IMG/VR virus record: IMGVR_UViG_3300020171_000057
Coordinates: 1-44,482 of that record
Length of the DNA stretch: 44,482 nucleotides
Origin: a virus
Direction: 5' to 3' (one strand)
Below the pieces are notes generated by a model. It was not told the DNA's origin. It ran no database searches and saw only the letters and a program-made list of their open reading frames with translations. Shown one piece after another: positions 8,048 to 16,034 of the stretch. Position 1 is the stretch's first letter; each line of letters starts with the position of its first letter. The position numbers and the translations under genes were made by a program.

Positions 8048-9619
8048 TTATTCTCCTTTTAAAATTAAACTTGCTTCTTCCTTTGTAATGCCTAACTTTT
8101 TGAGTATCGCATTTTTCTTAACATCATCATCAAATTGCTTTGCTTTATATTCTGCCTGTTTTTCTTCTTGTCTTATTTCTTTATCTTCTTTATCCTTATC
8201 TGTCGCTAAAACTAAACGCCTTACTTGAATATAATCAGGAATACTCTCTACTAATACAGGCTTATGCTCTGGCGAAAACTGTCCTGAATGTATCGGCACA
8301 TAAGGATAAGTTTCGCTAAAATCTATTTTATAATCCCTGTCTATTAATCCTAATATTGACAAACCTTTATCCTTTGCTTCTTGTTCCATCGCTTTTGCTT
8401 GATTTTTCTCTATTAAAATTATATCTTGGGTATTAGAGTCATAACTTCTAAATGGATGTGGTTGTTTATCAAAGTCATTTGAATTACCGTAAGCTGGATG
8501 GTCGGGAGCTCCTGCCATTGATAAAACTTCTTTTGTATTTTTATCTATTAAAGCCCAAAGCCAGTAGTCTTCGCCAGAAGCAGTTATATATCGTTGAATA
8601 GCATAAAGCGTATCTGTACTATCAGAAAATAATGAAATATTTGTAGTATAAGATGTCCAACCCAACATACTTCTATCGCTTCTTCCTGCGATACTGGCAG
8701 ACCTTCCTTCAGTATTAGCTGTTGTCATTTTTATTTGAGGATAAAATCCATATTGTCCACCTGCAAAGGTATATTGGTTCATAGTGGCAGCTGTGCTATT
8801 ACTTACTTCACTCGTTGCTGTCTTTAACATAGTGGTAATGACTTTTCCTGCGGCTATCGTAGTAGCGTTTCCAGCTGAAGTTACATCGCCTGTAAGGTTG
8901 GCGTTAGTAGTTACTGTTGCGGCGTTGCCTGAACAGGAAGTAGAAGCCCCAGTCAAAGCGGCTGTTACTGTCCCAAATGTTGGGCTTGAGGTAGTAGTTA
9001 GAGCTTGATTAATGGCAGTAAGGTTAGAATTATATGCTTGGACATCACTGCCTATCGCTAAACCTAAAGCAGCCCTTGCAGCTAAAGCAGTTGATGAACC
9101 AGTGCCACCATCGGCTACCGCTAAATCAGTGATGCCAGAAATCGTCCCGCCATTTATAGCAACGGTAGTTACTGTTCCTAAATTTGTCCAAGTGCCTGTT
9201 ACTGTTACCGCATTTGTAAGTGTCCAAGCGGAAGGATGAAAAGTTAAAGCGTCGCCTGTGGCGTTACCTATGGTAGTATCACCGTTTAAGGTCGTAGCCC
9301 CTGAAGCAGTCAAAGTCGTGAATGCCCCAGTTGAAGCAGATGTTGAACCGATAGCGGAAGCAGTAGTAAAGTCTATTTTTGAAGCTACTATTGCGGCAGT
9401 AGTAGATATATCAGCATTGACTATAGTCCCATCGGTTATATCAGCAGTTCCTATCTGATGATTTAGTATGTTGTCAAATTCTGCGTTAAGGTCAGTATGA
9501 GTTAGAACTTCTGCACTCCAAGTCTTGACACGGGATATATTAAGCCCATAAGCTATACCGCCTAATATAAATACGCCGATAGTTATAATACAAATCTTTT
9601 CTAATAACCTATTTTTCAT
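8048..9619 (-). CDS. Tail fibre / host-recognition protein with N-terminal signal sequence
   Basis: This 523-residue protein starts with a charged, hydrophobic leader (IITIGVFILGGIAYG) typical of a signal peptide or anchor. Residues 25-60 (VKTWSAEVLTHTDLNAEFDN) resemble the collar region of many phage fibres; residues 60-270 are T/A/G/S-rich repeats (ADISTTAAIVASKID, TGAFTTLTASGATTLNGD). Residues 280-390 look like a globular head (QYGFYPQIKMTT, DYWLWALID), and the C-terminus is charged and helical (KDKEDKEIRQEEKQAEYK). It overlaps the HNH gene upstream by ATGA. Receptor binding is inferred from this composition. The leader is unusual for a virion fibre. Confidence 0.7.
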   Translation of the reverse strand: MKNRLLEKICIITIGVFILGGIAYGLNISRVKTWSAEVLTHTDLNAEFDNILNHQIGTADITDGTIVNADISTTAAIVASKIDFTTASAIGSTSASTGAFTTLTASGATTLNGDTTIGNATGDALTFHPSAWTLTNAVTVTGTWTNLGTVTTVAINGGTISGITDLAVADGGTGSSTALAARAALGLAIGSDVQAYNSNLTAINQALTTTSSPTFGTVTAALTGASTSCSGNAATVTTNANLTGDVTSAGNATTIAAGKVITTMLKTATSEVSNSTAATMNQYTFAGGQYGFYPQIKMTTANTEGRSASIAGRSDRSMLGWTSYTTNISLFSDSTDTLYAIQRYITASGEDYWLWALIDKNTKEVLSMAGAPDHPAYGNSNDFDKQPHPFRSYDSNTQDIILIEKNQAKAMEQEAKDKGLSILGLIDRDYKIDFSETYPYVPIHSGQFSPEHKPVLVESIPDYIQVRRLVLATDKDKEDKEIRQEEKQAEYKAKQFDDDVKKNAILKKLGITKEEASLILKGE

Positions 9620-10272
9620 AATATCTCCTTGTTAGAGCTCATATAAGCCTCCGCCTTTCTAATATCTTGTGGTCTAATTATAAAGTTTCTTGTTAAATCA
9701 TGACAATCATTGCATAATGTTTTTCCATTGGTTATATCCCAAAAAGGTTGATAATTTATTGCTAATCTAACTAAAGTTTCTTTATCTTCTATGGGAGAAA
9801 ATTGACTGTAAACTTGCAGAAATTCTTTTAGAATTATATTAAATCTTTTAATATGATGTGCTTGTATTTTTCCTTTTTTTCCACATTCTTGGCAAGTATA
9901 ATTATCTCGTTTAAAAATAGTATCTCGCCAGTTCTTATTTTCTTCTAAATGTCTTATTAAATTATATAAAGGAGTAATACCGCCTTTCCAGTTAGGATGT
10001 TTTGGTTTATTATTTTTCCAGTAATCAGATATTTTTTTCTTATGTTCTTCAGATATTGGTTTGCCTTTAAATCTTTCTCTCATTTTTTCTATGGTTTCTT
10101 GAGAATGATGTTTACCTTTCATTGGGCCTACCTTACCTTTTAAAGGATGAATAAAATCAGGTTTTTTACATTTATGATTTTCGCTTATTTTTCTTTTTTG
10201 TTCCTTTGGAATAGTGCCACCTCTATTCCAAGAAACTCTTCCTACATTTATTTTATGTCCTTTTGTAAACAT
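9616..10272 (-). CDS. Free-standing HNH homing-type endonuclease (copy 1)
   Basis: The N-terminal half (218 residues in all) carries DNA-binding repeats of the NUMOD3 kind (WNRGGTIPKEQKRKIS; SQETIEKMRERFKGK; SEEHKKKISDYWK). The nuclease lies at about residues 118-205, with CQEC (127/130), the HH pair (139/140) in QAHHIKRF, and TNGKTLCNDCH. This beta-beta-alpha metal fold cuts DNA. The gene sits between the nozzle gene (9 bases) and the fibre gene (ATGA overlap), a typical spot for a mobile endonuclease between conserved virion genes. A GAGG ribosome site precedes the start. Confidence 0.88.
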   Translation of the reverse strand: MFTKGHKINVGRVSWNRGGTIPKEQKRKISENHKCKKPDFIHPLKGKVGPMKGKHHSQETIEKMRERFKGKPISEEHKKKISDYWKNNKPKHPNWKGGITPLYNLIRHLEENKNWRDTIFKRDNYTCQECGKKGKIQAHHIKRFNIILKEFLQVYSQFSPIEDKETLVRLAINYQPFWDITNGKTLCNDCHDLTRNFIIRPQDIRKAEAYMSSNKEIL

Positions 10273-10281
10273 TCTTATTCC

Positions 10282-11835
10282 TCACAATTCATATAAGTAT
10301 TCGTAGTCCAGTTGCAAGTTTCTAATTATCGGCTGTGAACCTATGTCCGTATGGTATATTTTTATTGATATATCTTTTCCTACTGCGTTGTCTGGTAAAC
10401 GTGTAGTAACTGATGTTTCTGTATCTTCAGCTAAAGTATCAGTGCCTAATATAAAAGCCCCTAAAGCAGTTCCAGTAGGAGATGTATCTATTGTAAAACT
10501 TCCACTTGTAATTCCACGATTTGTATACCAAGTTACTATTAAACTCCCTGTGGCTGAATAATATCGTAACCTCACTTTAGAAAATCTTTTAATCACATGA
10601 GGTAATCCCATATCAAAATACTTAGTCTGGTAAGTGCCTGCGATATTAGCAGTATCATCAGCCCCTGTTGAGGAGAAATCTAATCTATAAACAAATCCCG
10701 TGGCTTGTGAAGTGCCTGCAAATAACTCATTAGCGTCAGTCGCGCCATCAAAAACTATCGGGCAGTTCATGCTTAAAGCATCTCTTTCATACCAGATATT
10801 TTTACCCTCGTATGGATTAGAATGGTCGACATCATATACTAAGCAGTCCTTATTTGTAGTATCACTTGTTGAGGTATAAAATAACCAGTAAAGCCCTTCT
10901 CTGTAAACTCCGAAAGCATTTTGTATATAAGTTGGATTTATTAGTTTTATAAGTGAATTAATCTGGTCTGAAATCTTGATAAACCGTGTGCCATCATACA
11001 TCCAGACTGCGTCTTGTGATAAGAAGAACATTAAACCTTTGCCTTGAGCTATTGAATAAGGCGCTGGACATCCTGGCGCTCCGGATATTTTCTGTGCTTG
11101 CGGAGCAGGATAACCCCAGACTTTAAAAGCAGTGCCATCTTTAAACACTATGTCATAAGCTCCGAAAGTCGCGCCACCAGTTAAAGATTCTGATTTAGCG
11201 CCGTCTATGGCTATTGAACCAGCGTCATTAGTAGCGCTCCAGTCATCTGCGGCTGCGCCAGTAGGGTCTATCTTTGAATAATAAAGAGTAGAGCCATTAA
11301 CTATGTTATTAATAGCTATTAAACGTCTATCTACTCGTTTATATAGAAATCTACATTTATCTGTAGGCGCGCTTGTAGTTGCTGCGGCAGTATTAGTCCC
11401 TGGCGTAAATTTATATAAACCATCTGTTAATCCGGTAAAAAAGAATAAGTCGTTATAGTTGACCCCTGTTACAAATTCACCTGTAGTAAAAGCTACTGTG
11501 CCTGCTTCTCTTGTAAATGTAGCTCCATCATCATTCGAATAGTAAAGTCCGACGCCGCATTTGGCTAAAAGTTTAGTAGTCCCGCTTGTTTGATAAACTC
11601 TGAATAATCCTGTAATTGCCGCATCACCTATCTTCGTAGCGTTCTTTTTAGTGAAACCTGTTACCTTTTTAATAGCTCCGAGTTCAATTTGAGACCAGTT
11701 CTTTCTAATTATAGACTCATTATCTAAAAGCTTCTCGTTAGCGGCAGTAGTATTTAATCCCATAGAAAAATCAGGGATATATTTAGAGTCGCCAACGTTT
11801 TCGATTTGATCAATTACCTGATACAATTTAGGCAT
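10282..11835 (-). CDS. Tail nozzle (T7 gp12-like) protein
   Basis: This is a 517-residue beta-rich protein with no signal peptide. Repeated blade-like units (LLAKCGVGLYYSNDDGATF, VTGVNYNDLFFFTGLTDGLY, RLIAINNIVNGSTLYYSKID, GLMFFLSQDAVWMYDGTRF) fit a beta-propeller such as that in tail nozzle proteins of short-tailed phages. It directly follows the adaptor gene (2 bases), the same order as gp11-gp12 in T7-like phages. The role would be to form the distal tail tube through which DNA leaves. The assignment rests on order and fold-like pattern, not on sequence identity. Confidence 0.68.
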   Translation of the reverse strand: MPKLYQVIDQIENVGDSKYIPDFSMGLNTTAANEKLLDNESIIRKNWSQIELGAIKKVTGFTKKNATKIGDAAITGLFRVYQTSGTTKLLAKCGVGLYYSNDDGATFTREAGTVAFTTGEFVTGVNYNDLFFFTGLTDGLYKFTPGTNTAAATTSAPTDKCRFLYKRVDRRLIAINNIVNGSTLYYSKIDPTGAAADDWSATNDAGSIAIDGAKSESLTGGATFGAYDIVFKDGTAFKVWGYPAPQAQKISGAPGCPAPYSIAQGKGLMFFLSQDAVWMYDGTRFIKISDQINSLIKLINPTYIQNAFGVYREGLYWLFYTSTSDTTNKDCLVYDVDHSNPYEGKNIWYERDALSMNCPIVFDGATDANELFAGTSQATGFVYRLDFSSTGADDTANIAGTYQTKYFDMGLPHVIKRFSKVRLRYYSATGSLIVTWYTNRGITSGSFTIDTSPTGTALGAFILGTDTLAEDTETSVTTRLPDNAVGKDISIKIYHTDIGSQPIIRNLQLDYEYLYEL

Positions 11836-11837
11836 AA

Positions 11838-12749
11838 TTAACTCCTGTAAGCATCTCGTATCACGCTATCATCGTCAGTTTCTTCATAATCGCTTATAAA
11901 CTGCCCTAACTCTTGAAAATACTGTTGCATAAAAAGTTGTCCAAGTTGGCTACGAATCCCCCCCTTGCTCCACGACCGACCAAGAGTATAAAGAATCATA
12001 AGCGGATGTGCAGTTTCAGGCAATTCACTCACCATACCATAATAACTTGATGTAGTAGGTGTAGTAGTGAAGTTTACTGTACAGACTTTAGTTGAACCTA
12101 CATAATCAGTTATCTTGGCTCTTTCGCCTATTCCTGTCCCTGAATAAAGCTCCATATATAAATCATTGTAATAATCATCTACACTAGAACCATAAGGTTG
12201 AGTCGCAGAACCTGTGGCTAATGTAAGAGTAGTCGCTGCTCCTGCCGAAGCAAGTCCTGCGTTTAATATTCTCGGCATATAGATACCTTCAATCAATAGA
12301 TAAGCACCTGCATTACTTGCGTTAGGTTTAGGATAGAGTCCTATCGTTTTAGAAGCTTTATCGTAGTAGTAATTCATCGGAGTCCCGCTTGACGCGCTTC
12401 TCCAGTTTGGTTGGTCTATATTAAGCTGAGCTTTAGTAGTATATTTAAGAGTATCCCAAGAAGTGCCGCCTATCTTAAAGCTAACCCCATCTTCAGATAT
12501 GTCTATAATGTCCTGAAAAGCGTTTGTAGAAGTCTTTAAATCGTATTCTTGTGTGCCAGAGGTTGTAGTTACTGTAACTGCTTTTTTAAGGCACCTTGCT
12601 TTCATTGCTATATCTTGCTGGGCCTGGTTAAGCCAGTTGTAGAGTTCCAGATCTACCCAGAAGCTTGGGCTCACTTCCGCCAGTCTCCTTCTAACTTCTA
12701 AAAACTGTGCGTAAAAATTAAGACCTTGTGAATGGATAAAGGGTGACAT
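11838..12749 (-). CDS. Head-tail adaptor (T7 gp11 / tail tubular A-like) protein
   Basis: This 303-residue protein begins with a helical region (FYAQFLEVRRRLAEV, LYNWLNQAQQDIAMKARCLK) followed by a beta domain with TSGTQEYDLKTS, GTPMNYYYD and KTIGLYPKPNASNAG. These are hallmarks of the adaptor proteins that join the portal to the tail in podoviruses. The helical C-terminus (MILYTLGRSWSKGG, QQYFQELGQFISDYEE) packs against the portal in the family. It is followed 2 bases later by the nozzle gene. The family call is made from pattern recognition. Confidence 0.78.
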   Translation of the reverse strand: MSPFIHSQGLNFYAQFLEVRRRLAEVSPSFWVDLELYNWLNQAQQDIAMKARCLKKAVTVTTTSGTQEYDLKTSTNAFQDIIDISEDGVSFKIGGTSWDTLKYTTKAQLNIDQPNWRSASSGTPMNYYYDKASKTIGLYPKPNASNAGAYLLIEGIYMPRILNAGLASAGAATTLTLATGSATQPYGSSVDDYYNDLYMELYSGTGIGERAKITDYVGSTKVCTVNFTTTPTTSSYYGMVSELPETAHPLMILYTLGRSWSKGGIRSQLGQLFMQQYFQELGQFISDYEETDDDSVIRDAYRS

Positions 12750-12758
12750 ATTATCTCC

Positions 12759-13052
12759 TTAAACTGTGAATATATGTAACTCGTCAGAAGCACCCTGCAA
12801 AGTTACAAGCAAACCATCGAAACAAGCCCCTATATTTCTAAATGTTCTCTCGTAACTTGTAGCCGCAGTCGCTCCTATAATTTTATCAATAGAGTTGCTA
12901 TTTTTATCTTTTATAGTAACTGCATTTGAATTAGTCGCTGGTATATAGGAAAATTTATATACCCATTGCTTATCTGTAGAAATTGATGTTTCTGTTACTC
13001 CGCCTGTGCATCTAAAACCATAAGTCGTTTTAGTTACTGTTAAAGCTGCCAT
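12759..13052 (-). CDS. Small beta-sandwich head or tail protein, function unknown
   Basis: This 97-residue protein starts after a strong AAGGAGG site. Alternating hydrophobic residues (WVYKFSYIPATNSNAVTIKD, ELHIFTV at the end) suggest a beta sandwich of the kind found in decoration or neck accessory proteins. It contains two cysteines and no signal peptide. It lies directly before the adaptor gene. No family recognised. Confidence 0.62.
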   Translation of the reverse strand: MAALTVTKTTYGFRCTGGVTETSISTDKQWVYKFSYIPATNSNAVTIKDKNSNSIDKIIGATAATSYERTFRNIGACFDGLLVTLQGASDELHIFTV

Positions 13053-13062
13053 TTAATCCTCC

Positions 13063-13398
13063 TTAATTATATTTAACTGATTTTTTGTTTCGTAGTTGGT
13101 CTGCGTTATGCAAATTTCCTTCTTCTCCAAGTTTCTTAAAAGTTTTGTTTATAGTTGACCATTCTTTCATCGCCTGCTCATGGGTTGTGCCATCAGTCAT
13201 TTTAGACTGTTTCCACGCGTCATATTCTTTTACGCGTTTATTCTCATGGTCTTCATCGTGGCAGTCTCGCTGTTCCATCTTGTCTTTAGAAAATATAGTT
13301 TCTTTTAAACCGCTCTCTATGAACTTTCTCCTATGGTGAAGCTCGTCTTTAGACATATGGCTTACTTCTCGTGATTTACTTTTTACTATTAAATACAT
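13063..13398 (-). CDS. Charged helical protein of unknown function
   Basis: This 111-residue protein is very rich in K, E, D and H (HHRRKFIESGLKE, QRDCHDEDHENKRVKEYDAW). The start at 13398 shares one base with the upstream stop (TAATG) and has GAGGTGA in front of it. It is predicted to be helical and soluble. Its place between a capsid-associated gene and the neck genes suggests a structural or assembly accessory; nothing in the sequence proves that. Confidence 0.6.
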   Translation of the reverse strand: MYLIVKSKSREVSHMSKDELHHRRKFIESGLKETIFSKDKMEQRDCHDEDHENKRVKEYDAWKQSKMTDGTTHEQAMKEWSTINKTFKKLGEEGNLHNADQLRNKKSVKYN

Positions 13399-13670
13399 TA
13401 TTCACCTCTAAGTGAACCTAAACTAACAGGAGCCTCGCCTATTTGTAAACCGAGTTCGTTTATCTCTTGAACATTAGCGATATAACCTTTTTCCTGTTCA
13501 TACTTTACTCTTATCGCTGGGCCACCTCGTTTAATAACAGATTTAGATAATAGATGTGGTTTAAGTTCTGCTATTAACTTATCACGCTTTACTTTAATTT
13601 CACTTACATCAGTGATAGTTTCTGCAACTTCACTTTCCGACGCTGTTTTTGTTTCTTTCTTCTTAGACAT
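13398..13670 (-). CDS. Small protein behind the O-antigen polymerase-like gene
   Basis: The frame is open further upstream, but the ATG at 13670 has a near-perfect AAGGAGG site 6 bases away and gives a 90-residue protein starting MSKKKETKTASESEV. Its first 8 bases overlap the end of the membrane-protein gene. The N-terminus is acidic and flexible; the C-terminal part (RGGPAIRVKYEQEKGYIANV, EINELGLQIG) looks like a small beta domain. Function unknown; possibly a head or neck accessory. Confidence 0.65.
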   Translation of the reverse strand: MSKKKETKTASESEVAETITDVSEIKVKRDKLIAELKPHLLSKSVIKRGGPAIRVKYEQEKGYIANVQEINELGLQIGEAPVSLGSLRGE

Positions 13671-14763
13671 GTAAAGCCTCCTTGTTTGAATTACCATTTT
13701 CATATATTGCAAGACTAAGCATTGCTATCATCCATACAGGATAGCTGAAAAAATATGTAAAGCTTGTTATTAAACAAGCGACTATTATCGCAAATGATAA
13801 AGCTTTGTTCTCTGTTATATATTTATGTAAATCAAATAGATACATACTTACAAGTATCGGAAATCCTATTCCTAACTGCCACCATCCTAAAAGCCACTCG
13901 TTATGAGGGTTATTCATTATCGCCCCAGCGTAATTAAAGCACCCTCCCAAATAATAACTTTCTGCTTGTGGTATAGTCGCTATTATTGGTTCAAAACTAC
14001 CTACGCCCCAACCAAGTATAGGGTTATGTTTTATGCCATCGAGTGTCCCTGCCCAGAATATTAACCTCTGCCAAAATTCTGTCATAAGGTAATTCCACTT
14101 ACTCATCAGGAATGTAATTGAAACTAAAGTTACTAACATACATATAACTAACATTACTAAGTTATAATATTTCTTATTAGTATAATATAGATAGAATGCG
14201 CTTGCTAAAAGCCCTGCTATAATCCCAGTTGTAGAACCGCATAAGAGTAAAGCTAACGCTAAAAACCATAATCCATGCCTAAAATATCGTATAAAGAGTG
14301 GTGTAGTTATGCCTAAAAATGCACCTGTTACGCCAGGATTACCTAAGAAGCCGCTCAATCCTTGAACTGGAAGAATCCTTATAGCGTTGTGGTCAAATAC
14401 CTGTATTATTACTAAAAATATATTTAGAATAGCAGGAATTAGAAACCATTTTAGTATATCTTCCTGTAAATTTAATATTCTTGTAAAATAATAAATTCCG
14501 AATATGCAAAATCCCGCTAATCCTGCTTCATATAGAAATATATCTGGAGCCTGCTGGAATAGCATAGTTTTTAAAAACATCAAACTGCACAACCCTGCAA
14601 GATAACCAAGATACTTATTGAAACGGCATATAAGATAACTTCCTAATATCCCGAATGAGAATACAAATAATGCTAATTGAGGTGTATTAAATCTATTTAT
14701 GTTTTCCATCTTAAAAGTAAATATCCCAGTTAAAGCTATAAGTAATATTATTATTTTCTTCAT
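13663..14763 (-). CDS. O-antigen polymerase / ligase-like membrane protein (Wzy_C type)
   Basis: This 366-residue protein has about ten hydrophobic spans. The periplasmic-loop signature of the O-antigen ligase/polymerase superfamily is visible: GNPGVTGAFL (141-150), a basic residue in WQRLIFWAGTLDGIK (about 231-245), NPILGWGVGSFEP (247-259) and NPHNEWLLGWWQLGIG (285-300) with the conserved histidine H287. Members polymerise or ligate lipid-linked sugar units in the inner membrane. Phage D3 of Pseudomonas carries such a gene for serotype conversion, so changing the host surface is the likely role. It stands inside the capsid operon, behind a strong hairpin and with no visible ribosome site, unlike its neighbours, which marks it as a possible moron. 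Confidence 0.8.
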   Translation of the reverse strand: MKKIIILLIALTGIFTFKMENINRFNTPQLALFVFSFGILGSYLICRFNKYLGYLAGLCSLMFLKTMLFQQAPDIFLYEAGLAGFCIFGIYYFTRILNLQEDILKWFLIPAILNIFLVIIQVFDHNAIRILPVQGLSGFLGNPGVTGAFLGITTPLFIRYFRHGLWFLALALLLCGSTTGIIAGLLASAFYLYYTNKKYYNLVMLVICMLVTLVSITFLMSKWNYLMTEFWQRLIFWAGTLDGIKHNPILGWGVGSFEPIIATIPQAESYYLGGCFNYAGAIMNNPHNEWLLGWWQLGIGFPILVSMYLFDLHKYITENKALSFAIIVACLITSFTYFFSYPVWMIAMLSLAIYENGNSNKEALHV

Positions 14764-14771
14764 AAATTAGA

Positions 14772-14792
14772 GCGGGGCTGTTTATGCCCCGC
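14772..14792 (-). terminator. Strong GC hairpin after the capsid genes
   Basis: A perfect 7-bp stem (GCGGGGC / GCCCCGC) with a 7-base loop stands between the 92-residue exported protein and the polymerase-like gene. Only a weak T-rich tail (TCTAATTT) follows on the minus strand, so it is more likely an attenuator or a transcript-end stabiliser for the capsid message than a full terminator. Confidence 0.6.
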
Positions 14793-14802
14793 CCTTAATT
14801 CA

Positions 14803-15081
14803 CTACTTTAATAGTACGCCTAAATCATCTGTCAATTTAGTAGTAGTTAAATCAATAGCAGCCTTAGAACAAAATAATGGTTGCCCATCAGATGTTCTCA
14901 TCCAGATATATCCTAATACTGTTCCGTTACCATCAGTAAAAGCTATATACCCTGGCTGCCCTTGATAACCATCTACCCTGACATTATTAGTGCCCGACTC
15001 ATACTTAGACCAGTCTGCTCCATACGCTAATCCAGCGAAGCAAAAAGTTCCGATTAAAAGGAGGACTACAATTTTTTTCAT
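14803..15081 (-). CDS. Small exported protein next to the major capsid gene
   Basis: This 92-residue protein opens with a textbook signal peptide (MKKIVVLLLIGTFCFAGLAYG, written here in part; likely cut after AYG-A near residue 22). The mature part (PGYIAFTDGNGTVLGYIWMR, DGQPLFCSKAAIDLTTTK) is a small beta-type domain of about 70 residues. The gene lies 12 bases behind the major capsid gene with a GGGAGG site, where tailed phages often keep decoration or head fibre proteins. An export signal in this position is unexpected. No family was recognised. Confidence 0.68.
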   Translation of the reverse strand: MKKIVVLLLIGTFCFAGLAYGADWSKYESGTNNVRVDGYQGQPGYIAFTDGNGTVLGYIWMRTSDGQPLFCSKAAIDLTTTKLTDDLGVLLK

Positions 15082-15093
15082 TGGCGGCCTCCC

Positions 15094-16008
15094 TTAGGAT
15101 GTCGCATCGTTGCCATACACGAATGTCCAGTCAATCCAACCATATGAATACCTCATATAAGCTGAATATCTGGATTCGTAGGTATTGAATGCTACATCTT
15201 CGTTCAGTTCAAGCGCAACCCTATCAAACCATAACAAGCTCTTCTTTTGCAATCTTGAGTCCACTATAAACCAATCGTATTGACTTGTTAAATCTGGCCA
15301 TACGATTAACTTATATTTCCCGTAATGAAAGTTAGCATTGTTTATATCTGTTTCAGGTTCGCCTTTTGAACTGATTATTACCCAAGCATCTTCTTCTTTA
15401 TCTAATGGGACTATTAATGTATCTCCCATCACGCCTATTCTCTCACCATTCAAGCCATTGAATTTCATCATGGCTAAACGAGCTGAGGAAACAGTCGTTT
15501 TAGATAAAGTGTCTGTGCCTGTGTTGCTCTGTGTTGATACACCGCTTACAGTTGATGTATGAGCAGAATTGCAAAGTGAAAGACTATCAGGGCCGCCTGT
15601 CCCTGCAAAAGCTCCGATGAATACACCTGCACCGTGCTTTTCCCTACTTCTTGCGGCTGCTGTTCCACGCTGACTTACCAAGTTATCAAAAATCGAGTAT
15701 AAGTCATCGTCTTTTAAAGCCCTTCTAATCTTAAACGCCTTTGTCCACTCATTGTGAGTAAACGTCTTTTTATAGCCTTCTGCGATGTCATCATAAGTAA
15801 GCTGTCCTGTTGCCGTAAAATCTTCGTAATCCCCTAACGCAGAAACTGATAAAGCATATTCATTCTGCTTAGAAGATTTGGACATCCCGAATATTCTCGG
15901 CACCATAGCTTCTTTACTGATGACTTCATCATAGCTATTGAAAAAGACTTCACGTATACCAACTGTAGTTACATTGGTAAAACTACCAGAAGTCATTGGT
16001 GCTCCCAT
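15094..16008 (-). CDS. Major capsid protein
   Basis: This 304-residue protein has the features of an HK97-fold coat protein. The N-terminal part (REVFFNSYDEVISKEAMVPR) is followed by a spine and E-loop-like region (GYKKTFTHNEWTKAFKIRR), then SLCNSAHTS, the A-domain-like segment (GDTLIVPLDKEEDAWVIISS), NFHYGKYKLIVWPDL and DWFIVDSR, and a C-terminal R-Y-S-A-Y-M-R stretch with YGWIDWTFVYG. It follows a probable head protein and lies three genes after the scaffold candidate, as expected for a head module. It would self-assemble into the shell. The exact coat subfamily is not certain. Confidence 0.82.
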   Translation of the reverse strand: MGAPMTSGSFTNVTTVGIREVFFNSYDEVISKEAMVPRIFGMSKSSKQNEYALSVSALGDYEDFTATGQLTYDDIAEGYKKTFTHNEWTKAFKIRRALKDDDLYSIFDNLVSQRGTAAARSREKHGAGVFIGAFAGTGGPDSLSLCNSAHTSTVSGVSTQSNTGTDTLSKTTVSSARLAMMKFNGLNGERIGVMGDTLIVPLDKEEDAWVIISSKGEPETDINNANFHYGKYKLIVWPDLTSQYDWFIVDSRLQKKSLLWFDRVALELNEDVAFNTYESRYSAYMRYSYGWIDWTFVYGNDATS

Positions 16009-16034
16009 AAAATTCCCTTTCTGTTATCCTACTG

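Noticed and set aside
8784-9458. Plus-strand open frames opposite the fibre gene
   Set aside because: They are antisense to an Ala/Thr/Val-rich repeat region, which keeps the opposite frames open by composition; no ribosome sites.
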